A program made the position numbers and the translations under genes. From Candidatus Omnitrophota bacterium (GTDB lineage: Bacteria; Omnitrophota; Gorgyraeia; Gorgyraeales; Gorgyraeaceae), in contig JAUSEX010000032.1 of assembly GCA_030649895.1 (NCBI GenBank), positions 1 to 53,641 of the forward strand: a stretch of 53,641 nt of DNA. The letters run 5' to 3'. Below are positions 31,123-40,511 of the stretch, in pieces; the stretch's first letter is position 1; each line of letters starts with the position of its first letter. The notes under the pieces are model-generated. The model was not told the DNA's origin. It saw only the letters and a program-made list of their open reading frames with translations, and did not search any database.

Positions 31123-32080
31123 TTATATTTTCTCCTTTGGTTTTCACCGGATATATCAACTGATATATCCCTCCGATCAAACTGTATATCATTATCAATC
31201 CAAGCCATAAAAGAGATATGGCGAATGCCTTTTCCGGCCCTATATAGCCCTTAAGAAAATATATAAACGACCCTTCCCTGACTCCAAGCCCGTTTATAGA
31301 AGGAAGCATGCTCACAGCCCACACAAGCGGAATTATAAGAAACAGCCTGAATAAAGGCATATTGCCGCCTACGCATAATATAAATAGATAGATGCTAATT
31401 ATAGATAGCACCTGAAGCAGAAGAGACAGCGCTATGCCTTTTACCAATATTACCGGGCTATTTCTGTAGAGATTTACAGCCCTATATAGTTTTAATAATT
31501 TTTCTTTTATTTTATTGAATAGCCCTTTCCCAGCAGGAGAAACTTCCGACAGCCTGTTATTTTTTCTAAGCAGAAAAAAGATCGCTAGCGCTACCAGGAT
31601 AAATGCAAACGGCACCACCCATAATATAAACTTATTATCTATACTTTTTCCTATAAAAAGAAGGCCTGTCAGGGCCACCAGTAAAGTGGCTATAAGGCCC
31701 AGAAGCCTGTCAGCCACCACAGCGGCGTAAGAAGCAACCTTGTTATTGGTTTTTTTGGAAGCGTAATAAGCCTTTGCTATATCCCCTCCTATCGCTGTAG
31801 GCAAAAAATTGTTAAAGAAGTACCCTATAAACGTAAGGTAGATAGCGTCTTTCATGGACAATAAAATTTTCTGACCGGACATGAGGAGTTTTAGCCTGTA
31901 AGCAACAGACACGGAAAGAGGTATATTAACAAGGACCGCAAATAAAAGCAGCGTTTTATCAGAGTTTTTAAAAATGCCTATCACCTCTTTCGCGTCTTTT
32001 CTCATTATCCACGCCAAAAGAAAAAGCAGGCCGAAGCTTACAATAAATCTCAATATAACAGACAGCTTGTTTTTTACCAT
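31115..32080 (-). CDS. Flippase-like/lysylphosphatidylglycerol synthase TM-region protein
   Basis: A 321-residue integral membrane protein with about eight hydrophobic segments. The conserved NNFLPTAIGGDIAKAYYA and VADRLLGLIATLL motifs define the UPF0104/AglD2-like family. The aminoacyltransferase domain of MprF is absent, so it is a transporter-like or lipid-modifying membrane module of unknown substrate. It overlaps the MEMO gene by 7 nt and the Trm112 gene by 8 nt. Confidence 0.87.
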   Translation of the reverse strand: MVKNKLSVILRFIVSFGLLFLLAWIMRKDAKEVIGIFKNSDKTLLLFAVLVNIPLSVSVAYRLKLLMSGQKILLSMKDAIYLTFIGYFFNNFLPTAIGGDIAKAYYASKKTNNKVASYAAVVADRLLGLIATLLVALTGLLFIGKSIDNKFILWVVPFAFILVALAIFFLLRKNNRLSEVSPAGKGLFNKIKEKLLKLYRAVNLYRNSPVILVKGIALSLLLQVLSIISIYLFILCVGGNMPLFRLFLIIPLVWAVSMLPSINGLGVREGSFIYFLKGYIGPEKAFAISLLWLGLIMIYSLIGGIYQLIYPVKTKGENIND

Positions 32081-32877
32081 ATAATCATCCCTGCGTACCC
32101 TACCACGGAACTATAGTCTCCTGATGTGTCCCCGCTTGTCTGGTATTTTACCAGGCCTGACTTGGTAGCGCCTAATTTCTTGCATAAGCTTATAAGCGCG
32201 CATGTGGGCGCAACGCCGCACATGGATATATTTTCCTGCTTTACTGCATTAAACAGCTTTTCCTCGTCCATAGCCAATATAGCGTCTATGGCAAGCCTGT
32301 CTTTTTGTTTTGCAACCTCTTCTGATTCGTAATGAGTCATATCGGTGCTGGCCATAAATAAACCTGACCTGCCGACCTTCTGAAAGCCGCTGGCTATTTC
32401 CTCTCCCAGTTTTCGGTATTCCGCCAGGCTTCCCTGCGAAATAACTATCGGCACTATTTTTATATCATTTTTCAGGTATTGTATAAAAGGCAGTTCCACT
32501 TCTATTGAATGTTCATACATATGCGCGATAGTATCTTTTTTTAACAGGGCGCTTTCTTTCAGGATAGACTCTGCGATCTCTACGTCTATCTTCACTTCTC
32601 CCATGGGAGTAGCCCAAATGCCTTCCGTCATGATGCTGAATCTTTCTCCCGCGGCAGCATGATTAGTGCCAAGGATAATAACTGTTTTTTTAAGCGCCAC
32701 CTTTGATATCGTGAGGCCTGCCACATGACCGGAATACACATAACCGGCATGCGGCATTATTATGCCTATTGCGTCCTGTTTTTCCGAAGCAGTGTCCAGC
32801 AATCCAGAGAGCATTTTTCTGAGGCTAATCTCGGTCTGAGGATAAAATTGCCCGGCTACAACCGGTCTCCGTATCAT
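32074..32877 (-). CDS. MEMO1-family protein (AmmeMemoRadiSam system protein B)
   Basis: A 267-residue MEMO protein: RRPVVAGQFYP, MPHAGYVYSGHVAG, LGTNHAA, and TDMTHYE. The His/Asp/Cys pocket related to nonheme iron dioxygenases is present (His in PHAGY, His in GTNH). The usual partners AmmeMemoRadiSam A and the radical SAM enzyme are not adjacent. Its biochemical role in bacteria is not settled. Confidence 0.9.
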   Translation of the reverse strand: MIRRPVVAGQFYPQTEISLRKMLSGLLDTASEKQDAIGIIMPHAGYVYSGHVAGLTISKVALKKTVIILGTNHAAAGERFSIMTEGIWATPMGEVKIDVEIAESILKESALLKKDTIAHMYEHSIEVELPFIQYLKNDIKIVPIVISQGSLAEYRKLGEEIASGFQKVGRSGLFMASTDMTHYESEEVAKQKDRLAIDAILAMDEEKLFNAVKQENISMCGVAPTCALISLCKKLGATKSGLVKYQTSGDTSGDYSSVVGYAGMIIW

Positions 32878-32887
32878 AAGCTGTGTT

Positions 32888-35479
32888 TTACCTGCCTTGT
32901 AAAATCAGTATTGCGTGCTTATCAAGCGTTAAGATTTTTTTTGCCGCCCGTTTAACATCTTCAACGCTAACGCTGTCTATGTTTTTATCAAAATTTTTAT
33001 AGTCGCTATACCCGAGCCCGTACAGTTCATCCATTGTTACGCTGGAAATAAAGCTGGAGTTTGACTGCATCCCGACCTTGCGCATAGCCTTTATATAATT
33101 TTTAGCTTTATCTATATCTTCTTTTTTTACGCCGTTTTTTTGGAGCAACGCCAGCTCTTTAAACATTCTTTCTTTCACCTTGGCGATGTTTTGCTTCGAG
33201 GTTAAAGCGTATATGGCCAGGTATCCCTGGTCTATGCCCGATACGTTAAAGGCCCCGACTGCGTAGGTAAGGCCTTTTTCCTCGCGAATGCTTTTAAATA
33301 ATACGCCCGAAGGGCTTGACAGGATATTTACCAGTATTTCCGCGGCGTATTTGTCTTTATCGTAAATGTCTATACCATGAAATCCTGCAAGCACAAGCGA
33401 CTGGCTTTTATCTGTCTCTACCGAGCTTTCCCTTATTTTTTCAATAGCGGGTTCTTTTTCCGGGTCTGAAAAATTTGATTTATCCGGCCTTATTTTTGAG
33501 AAATATTTCTCAAACAATCCTTCTATTTCCTCGTTTTTAAAATCCCCGGAGACGCCTATGGCGATATTTTCCAGAGAGGCCATATTTTTATAAAAATCCT
33601 TTATATCGTTTCTTGTGATCTTATTTACGCTGTCCAAAGCGCCTATTGCCTGAAATCCATAAGGGTGCCTTTTAAAAAGCAGCTCTTTTAATAACCTGTG
33701 GCCCTGATTGATTATTTCATTATCCTGCATCTTAATCGCTTCTATGGCCTCATTTTTTTCTCTCTTGAACTCTTCTTCCGGAAAAATCGGGTTGGCGCAG
33801 ATGTCGGAAGCGAGCTTTAGCGAGTCCTCTAGATGCTCCTTAAGGCACTCTATATTTATACCCGCGCTGTTATTGCCGGAATAAGCGTCGAGCGATATAG
33901 CCTTTGATTCGTAAAACCTGGCCATTTCGCTTCTCGACATAGAACTTGTTCCGTCCAGGAGCATCCGGCTTAATAGCATTGATATACCGTTATTGTTTTT
34001 GTTCTCAATCCTTACCCCGCCTTTAAACAAAATAGAGATCGCTACTACGGGCAAGCTATGGTTTTCAGAAATAACCAGCGGGATCCCGTTGGACAGCAGA
34101 ACCTTCCTGGTGCCATCTTTGTCTTTTTCAAGACCGGCGTCATCCTCTTTCTTTAAAGATTTTCCAGACTTACTGAGGATCGCGACAGTCATGTTCTGCG
34201 TCTTAAGATATTTTGAAGCCGCCCGCTTTACATCATCCCTGCTTACAGCTTTTATATTTTCTGCGTATTGCTTAAAAAAATCAGGGCTGCCTGTCAATAT
34301 CTGGCTTTGCGCCATATCATTCGCCTGGGCCTCTATTGTTTCTTTCTGGAATATATAATCTGCTATAAGGTTATTTTTTGCTTTTAAAAGATCGTCTTCG
34401 CTGACCCCGGCCTCTTTCAGGTTTTCTATCTGATTCAGTATTGCGCTGATCGCCCTGCCGACGTTTTCTTCTTTTAATACGCCGGAGATAATAAAAAGCC
34501 CCGGGTCTTTCGGCGTATAGTTATAGGCGGCAATGGAAAGCGCTATCTGATCTTTTATCCGCAGGCTTTCGTTCAATATGGAACTCTCTCCCTGCCCCAT
34601 AATAAAAGCCAGCAGGTCCATTGCGTATAAATCGTTATCAAGGATGCCGGTGGAATGAAAGCTTAGATTTATATACGCGCCGTCTATGTCGACTTTTTCC
34701 TCTAAAAGCCTCTCTGTTATCTGGGGCCGTTCTTCAGGCCTGATAATAGTTTCGCTGCTGCCTCGCTGGATCCGCCCAAAAGACGTTTTTATTTTATCAA
34801 GCGTTTCTCCGGCGCTTATATCCCCGACAACGGATATGGTCATTTTCTCAGGGGCATACCGGGACCTGAAAAATTTCACAAGATCCGCTCTCCCTAATTT
34901 TTTGAAGTTCTCTTTATAGCCTATGGGCGGGATGCGGTAAGGATGCTCCATAAAAGCTGTCTCAAACGTAATCCTGGAAAGTCTTCTACCGGGGTTGTCC
35001 TTATTCATATCCATTTCCCGCTCTATGACTGCCATTTCTTTTTTAAGTTCTCCGGGGTCAAAAACAGGCACAGTGAGCATTTCTTTTAATACGTCAATCG
35101 CTACATCTAAATGCTCCTTAAGTATGGTTATGCTATAGCCCGTGTAATCATAAGACGTAAATCCGTCTATATTGCCCCCATATCTATTTAATATATCTTC
35201 TATAGAGCCGGTTGGATATTTTCTGGTCCCCTTAAAAAGCATGTGCTCGACCAGATGGCTTACGCCGGTACCTGAATATTCGCCTTCGGAAGCAGACCCG
35301 GAATCAATAAAAACAGAGAAGACCACAAGGGGGCTTCTGTGGTCTTCTCTTATAACGGCCTTTAGTCCGTTATCCAGCGTTATTGCGTCCTGGGCATTTA
35401 AAGGCGCGTTTATAAAAGCGCCTAAAACAAAAAATGCCAAGACAGAAAATATAGTAATTTTTTTTATCATCTTGGGCAC
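32888..35479 (-). CDS. Exported M16-family zinc protease with two tandem halves
   Basis: An 863-residue protein with a signal peptide (to about residue 29, NAPLNAQ) and two M16 repeats, each of about 420 residues. The first has H75-LVE-H79 and the downstream Glu in EREMDMNKDN; the second has SMLLSRML in place of HxxEH and is inactive, as in PqqL-like and other fused M16 enzymes. It should act in the periplasm on oligopeptides. The start is GTG at 35479 or the ATG at 35470; no good Shine-Dalgarno sequence helps. A separate, single-unit M16 enzyme is at 48590-49858. Confidence 0.9.
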   Translation of the reverse strand: MPKMIKKITIFSVLAFFVLGAFINAPLNAQDAITLDNGLKAVIREDHRSPLVVFSVFIDSGSASEGEYSGTGVSHLVEHMLFKGTRKYPTGSIEDILNRYGGNIDGFTSYDYTGYSITILKEHLDVAIDVLKEMLTVPVFDPGELKKEMAVIEREMDMNKDNPGRRLSRITFETAFMEHPYRIPPIGYKENFKKLGRADLVKFFRSRYAPEKMTISVVGDISAGETLDKIKTSFGRIQRGSSETIIRPEERPQITERLLEEKVDIDGAYINLSFHSTGILDNDLYAMDLLAFIMGQGESSILNESLRIKDQIALSIAAYNYTPKDPGLFIISGVLKEENVGRAISAILNQIENLKEAGVSEDDLLKAKNNLIADYIFQKETIEAQANDMAQSQILTGSPDFFKQYAENIKAVSRDDVKRAASKYLKTQNMTVAILSKSGKSLKKEDDAGLEKDKDGTRKVLLSNGIPLVISENHSLPVVAISILFKGGVRIENKNNNGISMLLSRMLLDGTSSMSRSEMARFYESKAISLDAYSGNNSAGINIECLKEHLEDSLKLASDICANPIFPEEEFKREKNEAIEAIKMQDNEIINQGHRLLKELLFKRHPYGFQAIGALDSVNKITRNDIKDFYKNMASLENIAIGVSGDFKNEEIEGLFEKYFSKIRPDKSNFSDPEKEPAIEKIRESSVETDKSQSLVLAGFHGIDIYDKDKYAAEILVNILSSPSGVLFKSIREEKGLTYAVGAFNVSGIDQGYLAIYALTSKQNIAKVKERMFKELALLQKNGVKKEDIDKAKNYIKAMRKVGMQSNSSFISSVTMDELYGLGYSDYKNFDKNIDSVSVEDVKRAAKKILTLDKHAILILQGR

Positions 35480-35503
35480 GTAAAATTATCGGACTTTATT
35501 GTG

Positions 35504-35683
35504 CTAATACCTGCTGCCGACTGATTTGGGAGAGCGCTGCTTCCTTCTTCTTTTCTCGCTTGGCTTTTCGTAATGTTTTCTGGCTTTTAATAACTTCAAT
35601 AAACCATCGCGCTCTATTTTCTTCTTAAAACGCCTTAAAGCTTTTTCCAGGGACTCCCCTGGAGCTATTTCTATCCTTGACAT
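35504..35683 (-). CDS. rpsU: Small ribosomal subunit protein bS21
   Basis: A 59-residue bS21: MSRIEIAPGESLEKALRRFK, KKIERDGLLKLLKARKHYEK, and a basic tail. bS21 lies by the anti-Shine-Dalgarno end of 16S rRNA. The ATG at 35683, 8 nt after GGGGGTG, is preferred to a TTG at 35740 that coincides with the -35 box of its promoter. Confidence 0.93.
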   Translation of the reverse strand: MSRIEIAPGESLEKALRRFKKKIERDGLLKLLKARKHYEKPSEKRRRKQRSPKSVGSRY

Positions 35684-35711
35684 TCGTTTTTCACCCCCTA
35701 AATATAGTTCA

Positions 35712-35740
35712 ATTTTATATAAAACACCTGTTAGTGTCAA
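35712..35740 (-). promoter_or_regulatory. Sigma70-type promoter of rpsU
   Basis: TTGACA at 35735-35740, 17-nt spacer, TAAAAT at 35712-35717. It begins just 6 nt after the tatA stop. Confidence 0.82.
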
Positions 35741-35746
35741 GCACTA

Positions 35747-35908
35747 TTAGTCTTTTTTCGGAGTGGCGTCATCATCCTTCACGCCTTTTTTGAACTCGCC
35801 TATTGCCTTTCCAAGGCTTCTTCCTATTTCAGGCAGTTTGGAAGCCCCGAACACTAAAAGACATATTACTAATATTAAAATCAATTCCGGCATGCCTATA
35901 CCAAACAT
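35747..35908 (-). CDS. tatA: Twin-arginine translocase subunit TatA/TatE
   Basis: A 53-residue TatA: short N-terminus (MFGIGMPE), one membrane helix at about residues 8-22, the [14 protein letters not shown] hinge and amphipathic helix, and an acidic/Lys tail. AGGAGG lies 5-6 nt before the ATG. TatA forms the pore for folded proteins. No tatC is present here. It is the last gene of the apparent acs operon and shorter than usual TatA proteins (often 60-90 residues). Confidence 0.9.
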   Translation of the reverse strand: MFGIGMPELILILVICLLVFGASKLPEIGRSLGKAIGEFKKGVKDDDATPKKD

Positions 35909-35919
35909 ATCAAGCCTCC

Positions 35920-37017
35920 TTATTTTATCTTTTCCAGTATCCTGTCTACGTCCACGTAATCCATGACAAGATTTTCAGCTATCCTGGCTTTCCCTTTGTC
36001 CAAAGGCCCTATCTTTATCGCAATATCATGTATCTCTGAAGCAACTTTATACGTGTGTTTTTTGCTTAACAGGACCGGTATTTTCGCGTTTTCTATTAAC
36101 TTTATTATATTATTATTCGGGACGATGCCTCCTGTCAGTATAATGCCGGATATTGATATTTTTCTTTTTGATTTTTTTAAGAGGTGCTCCTTCAATACCG
36201 TCATTATAATATCTTCCCTGTCCCCGGGCGTTATTAAAAGAGAGTCTGTTTCAATAAAACCAATCGCGGCGTGAGGCTCCATTGCGCCTACAAAAATATT
36301 GCGCACCACATTTGTTAGCCCTACTTTTTTAGATATAAGCTGCAGGTCGGTTTCTTCTATGATGTTCTGGATTGTAGGATTTGAAAGTTTTGAGAAATAC
36401 GGGATTACCCCCAGCACGTCAATGCCTTTTCTCTTAAGCCCTAATTTCAGCATGTCTTTTACTTTTTTATACTTGGACATGATAACCTTGTTTATTATAA
36501 CGCCTATTACATCCACGCGTTCTTTTTCAAATAACGCCATATTCAATTCTATCTCATCCATGGGCTTACCTATGCCGCCGGAAGCTACGAGTATCACCTT
36601 GGCATCCAGAAGATTTGCCACCTTTGCGTTGGAAAGATCAAATATGGAGCCTACGCCAGCGTGGCCTGTTCCTTCTATCACCACAAGGTCTTTTCTTTTT
36701 GATATGCGATTGAAAGAGGAAATTATGCTATTGACTAATTTTCTATGATCACCTCTTTTTATGTAATTTTCCGTAAAGCCTTTGTCTATAGCCACAGGGC
36801 TCATATCTTTTATAGAGCTTCTCATGCCGCAGACCTTTTCGATAAGAACAGAGTCTTCGTCTACCTTATGTCCGCGTTCAAACACGTATCTCTGGCCAAC
36901 CGGCTTTATAAAACCTACCCTCTTGAACCTTTTCTTGAAGGCCTTAATGAGGCCTAAGGATATCGTCGTCTTCCCGTCGTTTTGCATTGTGGCTGCTATA
37001 AATATCCTTCTCTGCAT
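35920..37017 (-). CDS. BioD-like P-loop ATPase with DRTGG domain
   Basis: A 365-residue protein with an N-terminal dethiobiotin synthetase-like ATPase ([17 protein letters not shown], about residues 1-210) and a C-terminal DRTGG-type domain (about 215-330, with [12 protein letters not shown] and GIILTGG). The same pair of domains forms the N-terminal regulatory part of long phosphotransacetylases (E. coli Pta); the Pta catalytic domain is missing. The start overlaps the upstream stop as TAATG. A regulatory role near acetyl-CoA metabolism is an inference from this context. Confidence 0.83.
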   Translation of the reverse strand: MQRRIFIAATMQNDGKTTISLGLIKAFKKRFKRVGFIKPVGQRYVFERGHKVDEDSVLIEKVCGMRSSIKDMSPVAIDKGFTENYIKRGDHRKLVNSIISSFNRISKRKDLVVIEGTGHAGVGSIFDLSNAKVANLLDAKVILVASGGIGKPMDEIELNMALFEKERVDVIGVIINKVIMSKYKKVKDMLKLGLKRKGIDVLGVIPYFSKLSNPTIQNIIEETDLQLISKKVGLTNVVRNIFVGAMEPHAAIGFIETDSLLITPGDREDIIMTVLKEHLLKKSKRKISISGIILTGGIVPNNNIIKLIENAKIPVLLSKKHTYKVASEIHDIAIKIGPLDKGKARIAENLVMDYVDVDRILEKIK

Positions 37018-38303
37018 TATCTTTTCTCCCACTTCAACAATTCCGTAACTTTAGCAAGAGTGGAGCCTTCGTCGATTTCTTTCCTAAGGCGGTTCTCCGT
37101 TTCCATTACGCTCATTGCCCTGTTCGCGAATTCCGCAGCCTTGTCTTTTGGCACGACAACTACCCCGTCGTCATCCCCCAGTATCCAGTCTCCGCTGAAG
37201 ATCCTTACGCCCCCCGCATTCACGCTCACGCCTATTTCTCCGAATCCTTTAGGCTCGCCGGCTGAAGGAGAGATTATTTTCGCGAATGCAGGAAACTTAA
37301 GGGCCCTTATTTCCTTAACATCGCGTATGGCGCCGTCTATCACAACGCCAGCTATTTTTTTCTGGATAGCTCCGTGGGTCGCCAGTTCTCCCCATATTGC
37401 AGGCCCTACGCCTCCTGCGTCAATAACTATAACCTGGCCTTCCTGCGCCATTTCAATCGCCTCCACGGGCTTTGCCCAGTCTCCGGGATAAGTCCTTACC
37501 GTCAAGGCCTGGCCGCACATCTTTAATCCCGGATTAACGCTTATTATGTCCTTCAGCGAGCCCTGCCTGTGCATTGCGTCTGAAAGATTAGAAGCGGAAA
37601 CTCTCATTAAAATTTTTGCAATATCTTTCTCGGAACCCCTTTTAAAAAGCGCTGTTTTTATTTTTTTCAATTGAGCTATCGAGCGCTTTATTTCTTCCGT
37701 AGCTTTTTCTGCGTCCTTTGATTTATTGATTGCCCCGCCTACTATGATTATGTCTGCGCCTGCTTTTACGGCTTCGGAAGCTGTTTCAGAGTTTATTCCC
37801 CCTGCTACAGCTACCGGGATCGTTACGCATTTTGCTATCTCTTTTAGTTCGTTAAAAGGATTTTTGCCATGCATCTGGTCGTCAATAGGGCAATGCACTC
37901 CGATATAATCAGCCCCGAGCTTTTCCACCTCCATGGCCCTCTTTTTCGCGTCTTTTATCGCGATAAGGTCTACCTGTATCTTTGCCCCGTAATTATGAGC
38001 CGCATCTACGCATTCTTTTATAGTAGCGTCGCTTGCTGCGCCTAGTACGCATACGATATTTGCGCCTGATTTTGCCGCAATCTCGACCTCTATACGGCCG
38101 GCGTCCATTATTTTCATGTCAGCTACGATTGTTTTGCCGGGAAATTTTTCACGTAATTTTCTTACTGCGGCCAGGCCTTCGCTTTTTATTAAAGGTGTGC
38201 CTGCTTCCAGCCAGTCAATCCCTCCTCTGACTGATTCCTCCGCGCATTTTATCGCGCGGCTCAAATCCACAAAATCTAAAGCTACTTGTAATATCGGCTT
38301 CAT
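37017..38303 (-). CDS. 3-hexulose-6-phosphate synthase fused to RraA-like domain
   Basis: A 428-residue bifunctional protein. Residues about 1-210 are an orotidine-decarboxylase-fold HPS domain (LQVALDFVDL, VADMKIMDAG, GVHCPIDDQ, VAVAGGINSETA), which condenses formaldehyde with ribulose 5-phosphate or catalyses the reverse. Residues about 230-410 are RraA-like (SASNLSDAM, IDAGGVGPAIWGELAT, VIDGAIRDV). HPS-RraA fusions are known in archaea and some bacteria; the RraA part's role is uncertain. No 6-phospho-3-hexuloisomerase is adjacent. It sits inside the acs operon. Confidence 0.88.
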   Translation of the reverse strand: MKPILQVALDFVDLSRAIKCAEESVRGGIDWLEAGTPLIKSEGLAAVRKLREKFPGKTIVADMKIMDAGRIEVEIAAKSGANIVCVLGAASDATIKECVDAAHNYGAKIQVDLIAIKDAKKRAMEVEKLGADYIGVHCPIDDQMHGKNPFNELKEIAKCVTIPVAVAGGINSETASEAVKAGADIIIVGGAINKSKDAEKATEEIKRSIAQLKKIKTALFKRGSEKDIAKILMRVSASNLSDAMHRQGSLKDIISVNPGLKMCGQALTVRTYPGDWAKPVEAIEMAQEGQVIVIDAGGVGPAIWGELATHGAIQKKIAGVVIDGAIRDVKEIRALKFPAFAKIISPSAGEPKGFGEIGVSVNAGGVRIFSGDWILGDDDGVVVVPKDKAAEFANRAMSVMETENRLRKEIDEGSTLAKVTELLKWEKR

Positions 38304-38331
38304 ATATCTCTTACCCCTACCCGATTGTCAA

Positions 38332-38751
38332 TCATTCCCCTATTATTTGTACTATTATTTCCCTCTCCCTTGGCCTATTGTCAAAATCTATAAAGACTAT
38401 CTGCTGCCACTTGCCTAACAGCATTTGATTGTTTACGAAAGGCACTGTTATGCCGGGCCCTAAAAAAGACGCCCTTACGTGAGAATATCCGTTTCCATCC
38501 TGCCATCTGATATTATGCTGGTATTCGCCTTTTTTTGGAGCTATCTTTTCAAAATACGTCTGGAGGTCTTCTACAAGGCCTGGTTCGTATTCAAGGGTCG
38601 TGATGCCGCCCGTAGAACCTGACACAAAAACAGTCACAGACCCGTTTTCCAGGCCGGAATTTAAAACAGCCGACGCTGTTTCCGCTGTAATATTTATTAT
38701 ATCCGTATCGCCCTTGGTGGAGAGTTTTATTTTTTTTGTTATAATAGCCAT
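38332..38751 (-). CDS. YjbQ-family protein (secondary thiamine-phosphate synthase)
   Basis: A 139-residue YjbQ/UPF0047 protein: STKGDTDIINIT, VSGSTGGITTLEYEPG, YQHNIRWQDGNGYSHVRASFLGP and WQQIVFIDFDNRPR. Members have been reported to have weak thiamine-phosphate synthase activity; the main function is unknown. The ATG at 38751 overlaps the acsE stop as TAATG and is preferred to an ATG twelve codons earlier. Confidence 0.88.
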   Translation of the reverse strand: MAIITKKIKLSTKGDTDIINITAETASAVLNSGLENGSVTVFVSGSTGGITTLEYEPGLVEDLQTYFEKIAPKKGEYQHNIRWQDGNGYSHVRASFLGPGITVPFVNNQMLLGKWQQIVFIDFDNRPREREIIVQIIGE

Positions 38752-39545
38752 TATTTTTTTCTGTAAGCCTCCAGGTATGAATCGCAATACAATTGCTTTT
38801 CCATTAAAAGTTCTGCTGTGATCAAGCTGTCCATTAATTCTTTGTCAGTCACGTCCAATATTGCTGCGTCCAGGCCGTTTGCTATAGCCATTGCTAAAAA
38901 AGTCCTGTTGATTAAATTTTTATATTGCGCAGGGGAACCCTGCGATACATTTGACAGCCCCAGCACTGTTTTAGGGGCAGGATCAGCCAGCATCTTTGAA
39001 TCCCTGATAGTCCTGAGGACTTCTTTTGCGTGCGGCTGCGCAACGTTTACCGGCAATATGACTGCGTCTAAATAAAGACTTGATGCGTCGATCCCGTATT
39101 CTACGCAAGATGCGACTAATTTCATCGCCAATTCCATCCTGCCTTCGCTGTCTTTTGGTATGCCCGCCTTATCCATTGTGAGCCCGATAATAGAGGCGTT
39201 ATGCTTTTTGGCAAGGCCGAAAAGATTTTTCATCTTTTCTTCATTTGCGTTTACTGAATTTATTATGGGCCTTGACTTGCAAATGCCTAGGCCTGTTTCC
39301 ATTACATCCTGTTTTGTGGTGTCTATCGACAAGGATATATCGGTGACTTCCTGGATAGTTTTGACGAGCCATTCCATGGCCTCTTTTGGATTGCCGGAAG
39401 CCGGGCCGACATTCACGTCAAGAGCATTTGCTTTGCAGGAAACCTGTTTCAGCGCAAGAGCCTGTATAACAGCCTTGTTTTTTTCCTTGATAGCTTTTGC
39501 CACATCCTTAAACATCCCGTTTATTCGTTCGCCTATAAGAAACAT
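38751..39545 (-). CDS. acsE: Methyltetrahydrofolate:corrinoid/iron-sulfur protein methyltransferase
   Basis: A 264-residue pterin-binding TIM barrel matching AcsE: FLIGERINGMFKD, ALDVNVGPAS, SIDTTKQDVMETG, INSVNANEEKM and VLGLSNVSQGSP. It moves the methyl group of methyl-THF to the cobalamin of the corrinoid iron-sulfur protein in the Wood-Ljungdahl pathway. It follows acsD in the operon after a 60-nt gap that contains heptad repeats. GGAG lies before the ATG. Confidence 0.92.
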   Translation of the reverse strand: MFLIGERINGMFKDVAKAIKEKNKAVIQALALKQVSCKANALDVNVGPASGNPKEAMEWLVKTIQEVTDISLSIDTTKQDVMETGLGICKSRPIINSVNANEEKMKNLFGLAKKHNASIIGLTMDKAGIPKDSEGRMELAMKLVASCVEYGIDASSLYLDAVILPVNVAQPHAKEVLRTIRDSKMLADPAPKTVLGLSNVSQGSPAQYKNLINRTFLAMAIANGLDAAILDVTDKELMDSLITAELLMEKQLYCDSYLEAYRKK

Positions 39546-39559
39546 ATGTACTCCTGTTT

Positions 39560-39589
39560 GGCTCGAGGCTGCAGGTTCCAGGTTGAAGG
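39560..39589. repeat. Heptanucleotide repeat between acsD and acsE
   Basis: Four imperfect 7-bp units on the GGYTNNA pattern follow one another (GGCTCGA, GGCTGCA, GGTTCCA, GGTTGAA). They occupy half of the 60-nt gap between acsD and acsE. Confidence 0.6.
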
Positions 39590-39605
39590 GAAATCTCGCA
39601 ACTCC

Positions 39606-40511
39606 TTAAGCTTTTAGCCTGTGCACTGTTTTTTTAATTTCCTCTACTGCCTTTGGATGGTTCATCACAATTATATCAGCGCCTGAATTCAGATATGCTG
39701 TAGCAGTGGCCGTTTCCCATAATACGCCCGTGTCCTTTTGGCCTGTTTTCGCTTCTTTTGTGCGCCAGGCTTCCTGGCCCACGAAATTTATCATTGGCAT
39801 AGACAGCATCTTGTCTCCGGAAAGTCCGGCAAGCCGGGTTCTTTCCATTATAGAATAAGTATATTCAAGGCCATACCCAAGCGCTCCTGTTGCGTGATGT
39901 ATTACTATTCTATCAGCCTGGAATTGCATATCGCAGATAAGTATATTCAATTGTTTTGCTATGTTTATATCTATAGGCGCTTCTGAAATTATGGAGTGGC
40001 CAGAACTTAAACATGCGGCGGCAAGCGTCTTGTAATTGTTTTGCGTAGCGATTCCAAACAGGCAATTCTCGCCTTTTGCGACATTTGCGCAATACGCCAT
40101 CACGTCGTTATCTTTTTCAGGGGCAGAGCTTCCTATTACTATCAAAGGTACTGAAATCACTTTCAGGATGTTCTCCACGACTTTGCCGGCTTCTTCCCGG
40201 GAAGTATTTTTTGTATCAGGATGAGTGCTCGCGAGCCTCAAACATATAAGATCAGCTGAAAACTTATCCGCGCAAAGTTTAGCCCACTCAACAGGGTCAT
40301 TGAGGGCTTTTCCGAAGCTTGATCTCAGCGCCTCTGGCCAGGCTTCCGGATCCATGTCCCATACCTCCATTGCTACGCGAGGAGGGTTCGGACACTTGTC
40401 TTCGCCGTCTATAAAATAAATGCCTGTTTCCCCGCCTATCTTTATAGGTTTTTTTGCGCCAATTGTAACTTCGCTGATCTTATCCTGCCACTTCTCGATT
40501 AATCTTTCCAT
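39606..40511 (-). CDS. acsD: Corrinoid/iron-sulfur protein small (delta) subunit
   Basis: A 301-residue AcsD/CdhD-type subunit with a TIM-barrel core: IGGETGIYFIDGEDKCPNPP, DLICLRLASTHPD, LIVIGSSAPEKD, HHATGALGYGLEYTYSIMER and INFVGQEAWRTKEA. With the large subunit AcsC it carries the methyl-cobalamin in acetyl-CoA synthesis; acsC is not adjacent. The ATG overlaps the CooC-like stop as TAATG. Confidence 0.92.
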   Translation of the reverse strand: MERLIEKWQDKISEVTIGAKKPIKIGGETGIYFIDGEDKCPNPPRVAMEVWDMDPEAWPEALRSSFGKALNDPVEWAKLCADKFSADLICLRLASTHPDTKNTSREEAGKVVENILKVISVPLIVIGSSAPEKDNDVMAYCANVAKGENCLFGIATQNNYKTLAAACLSSGHSIISEAPIDINIAKQLNILICDMQFQADRIVIHHATGALGYGLEYTYSIMERTRLAGLSGDKMLSMPMINFVGQEAWRTKEAKTGQKDTGVLWETATATAYLNSGADIIVMNHPKAVEEIKKTVHRLKA

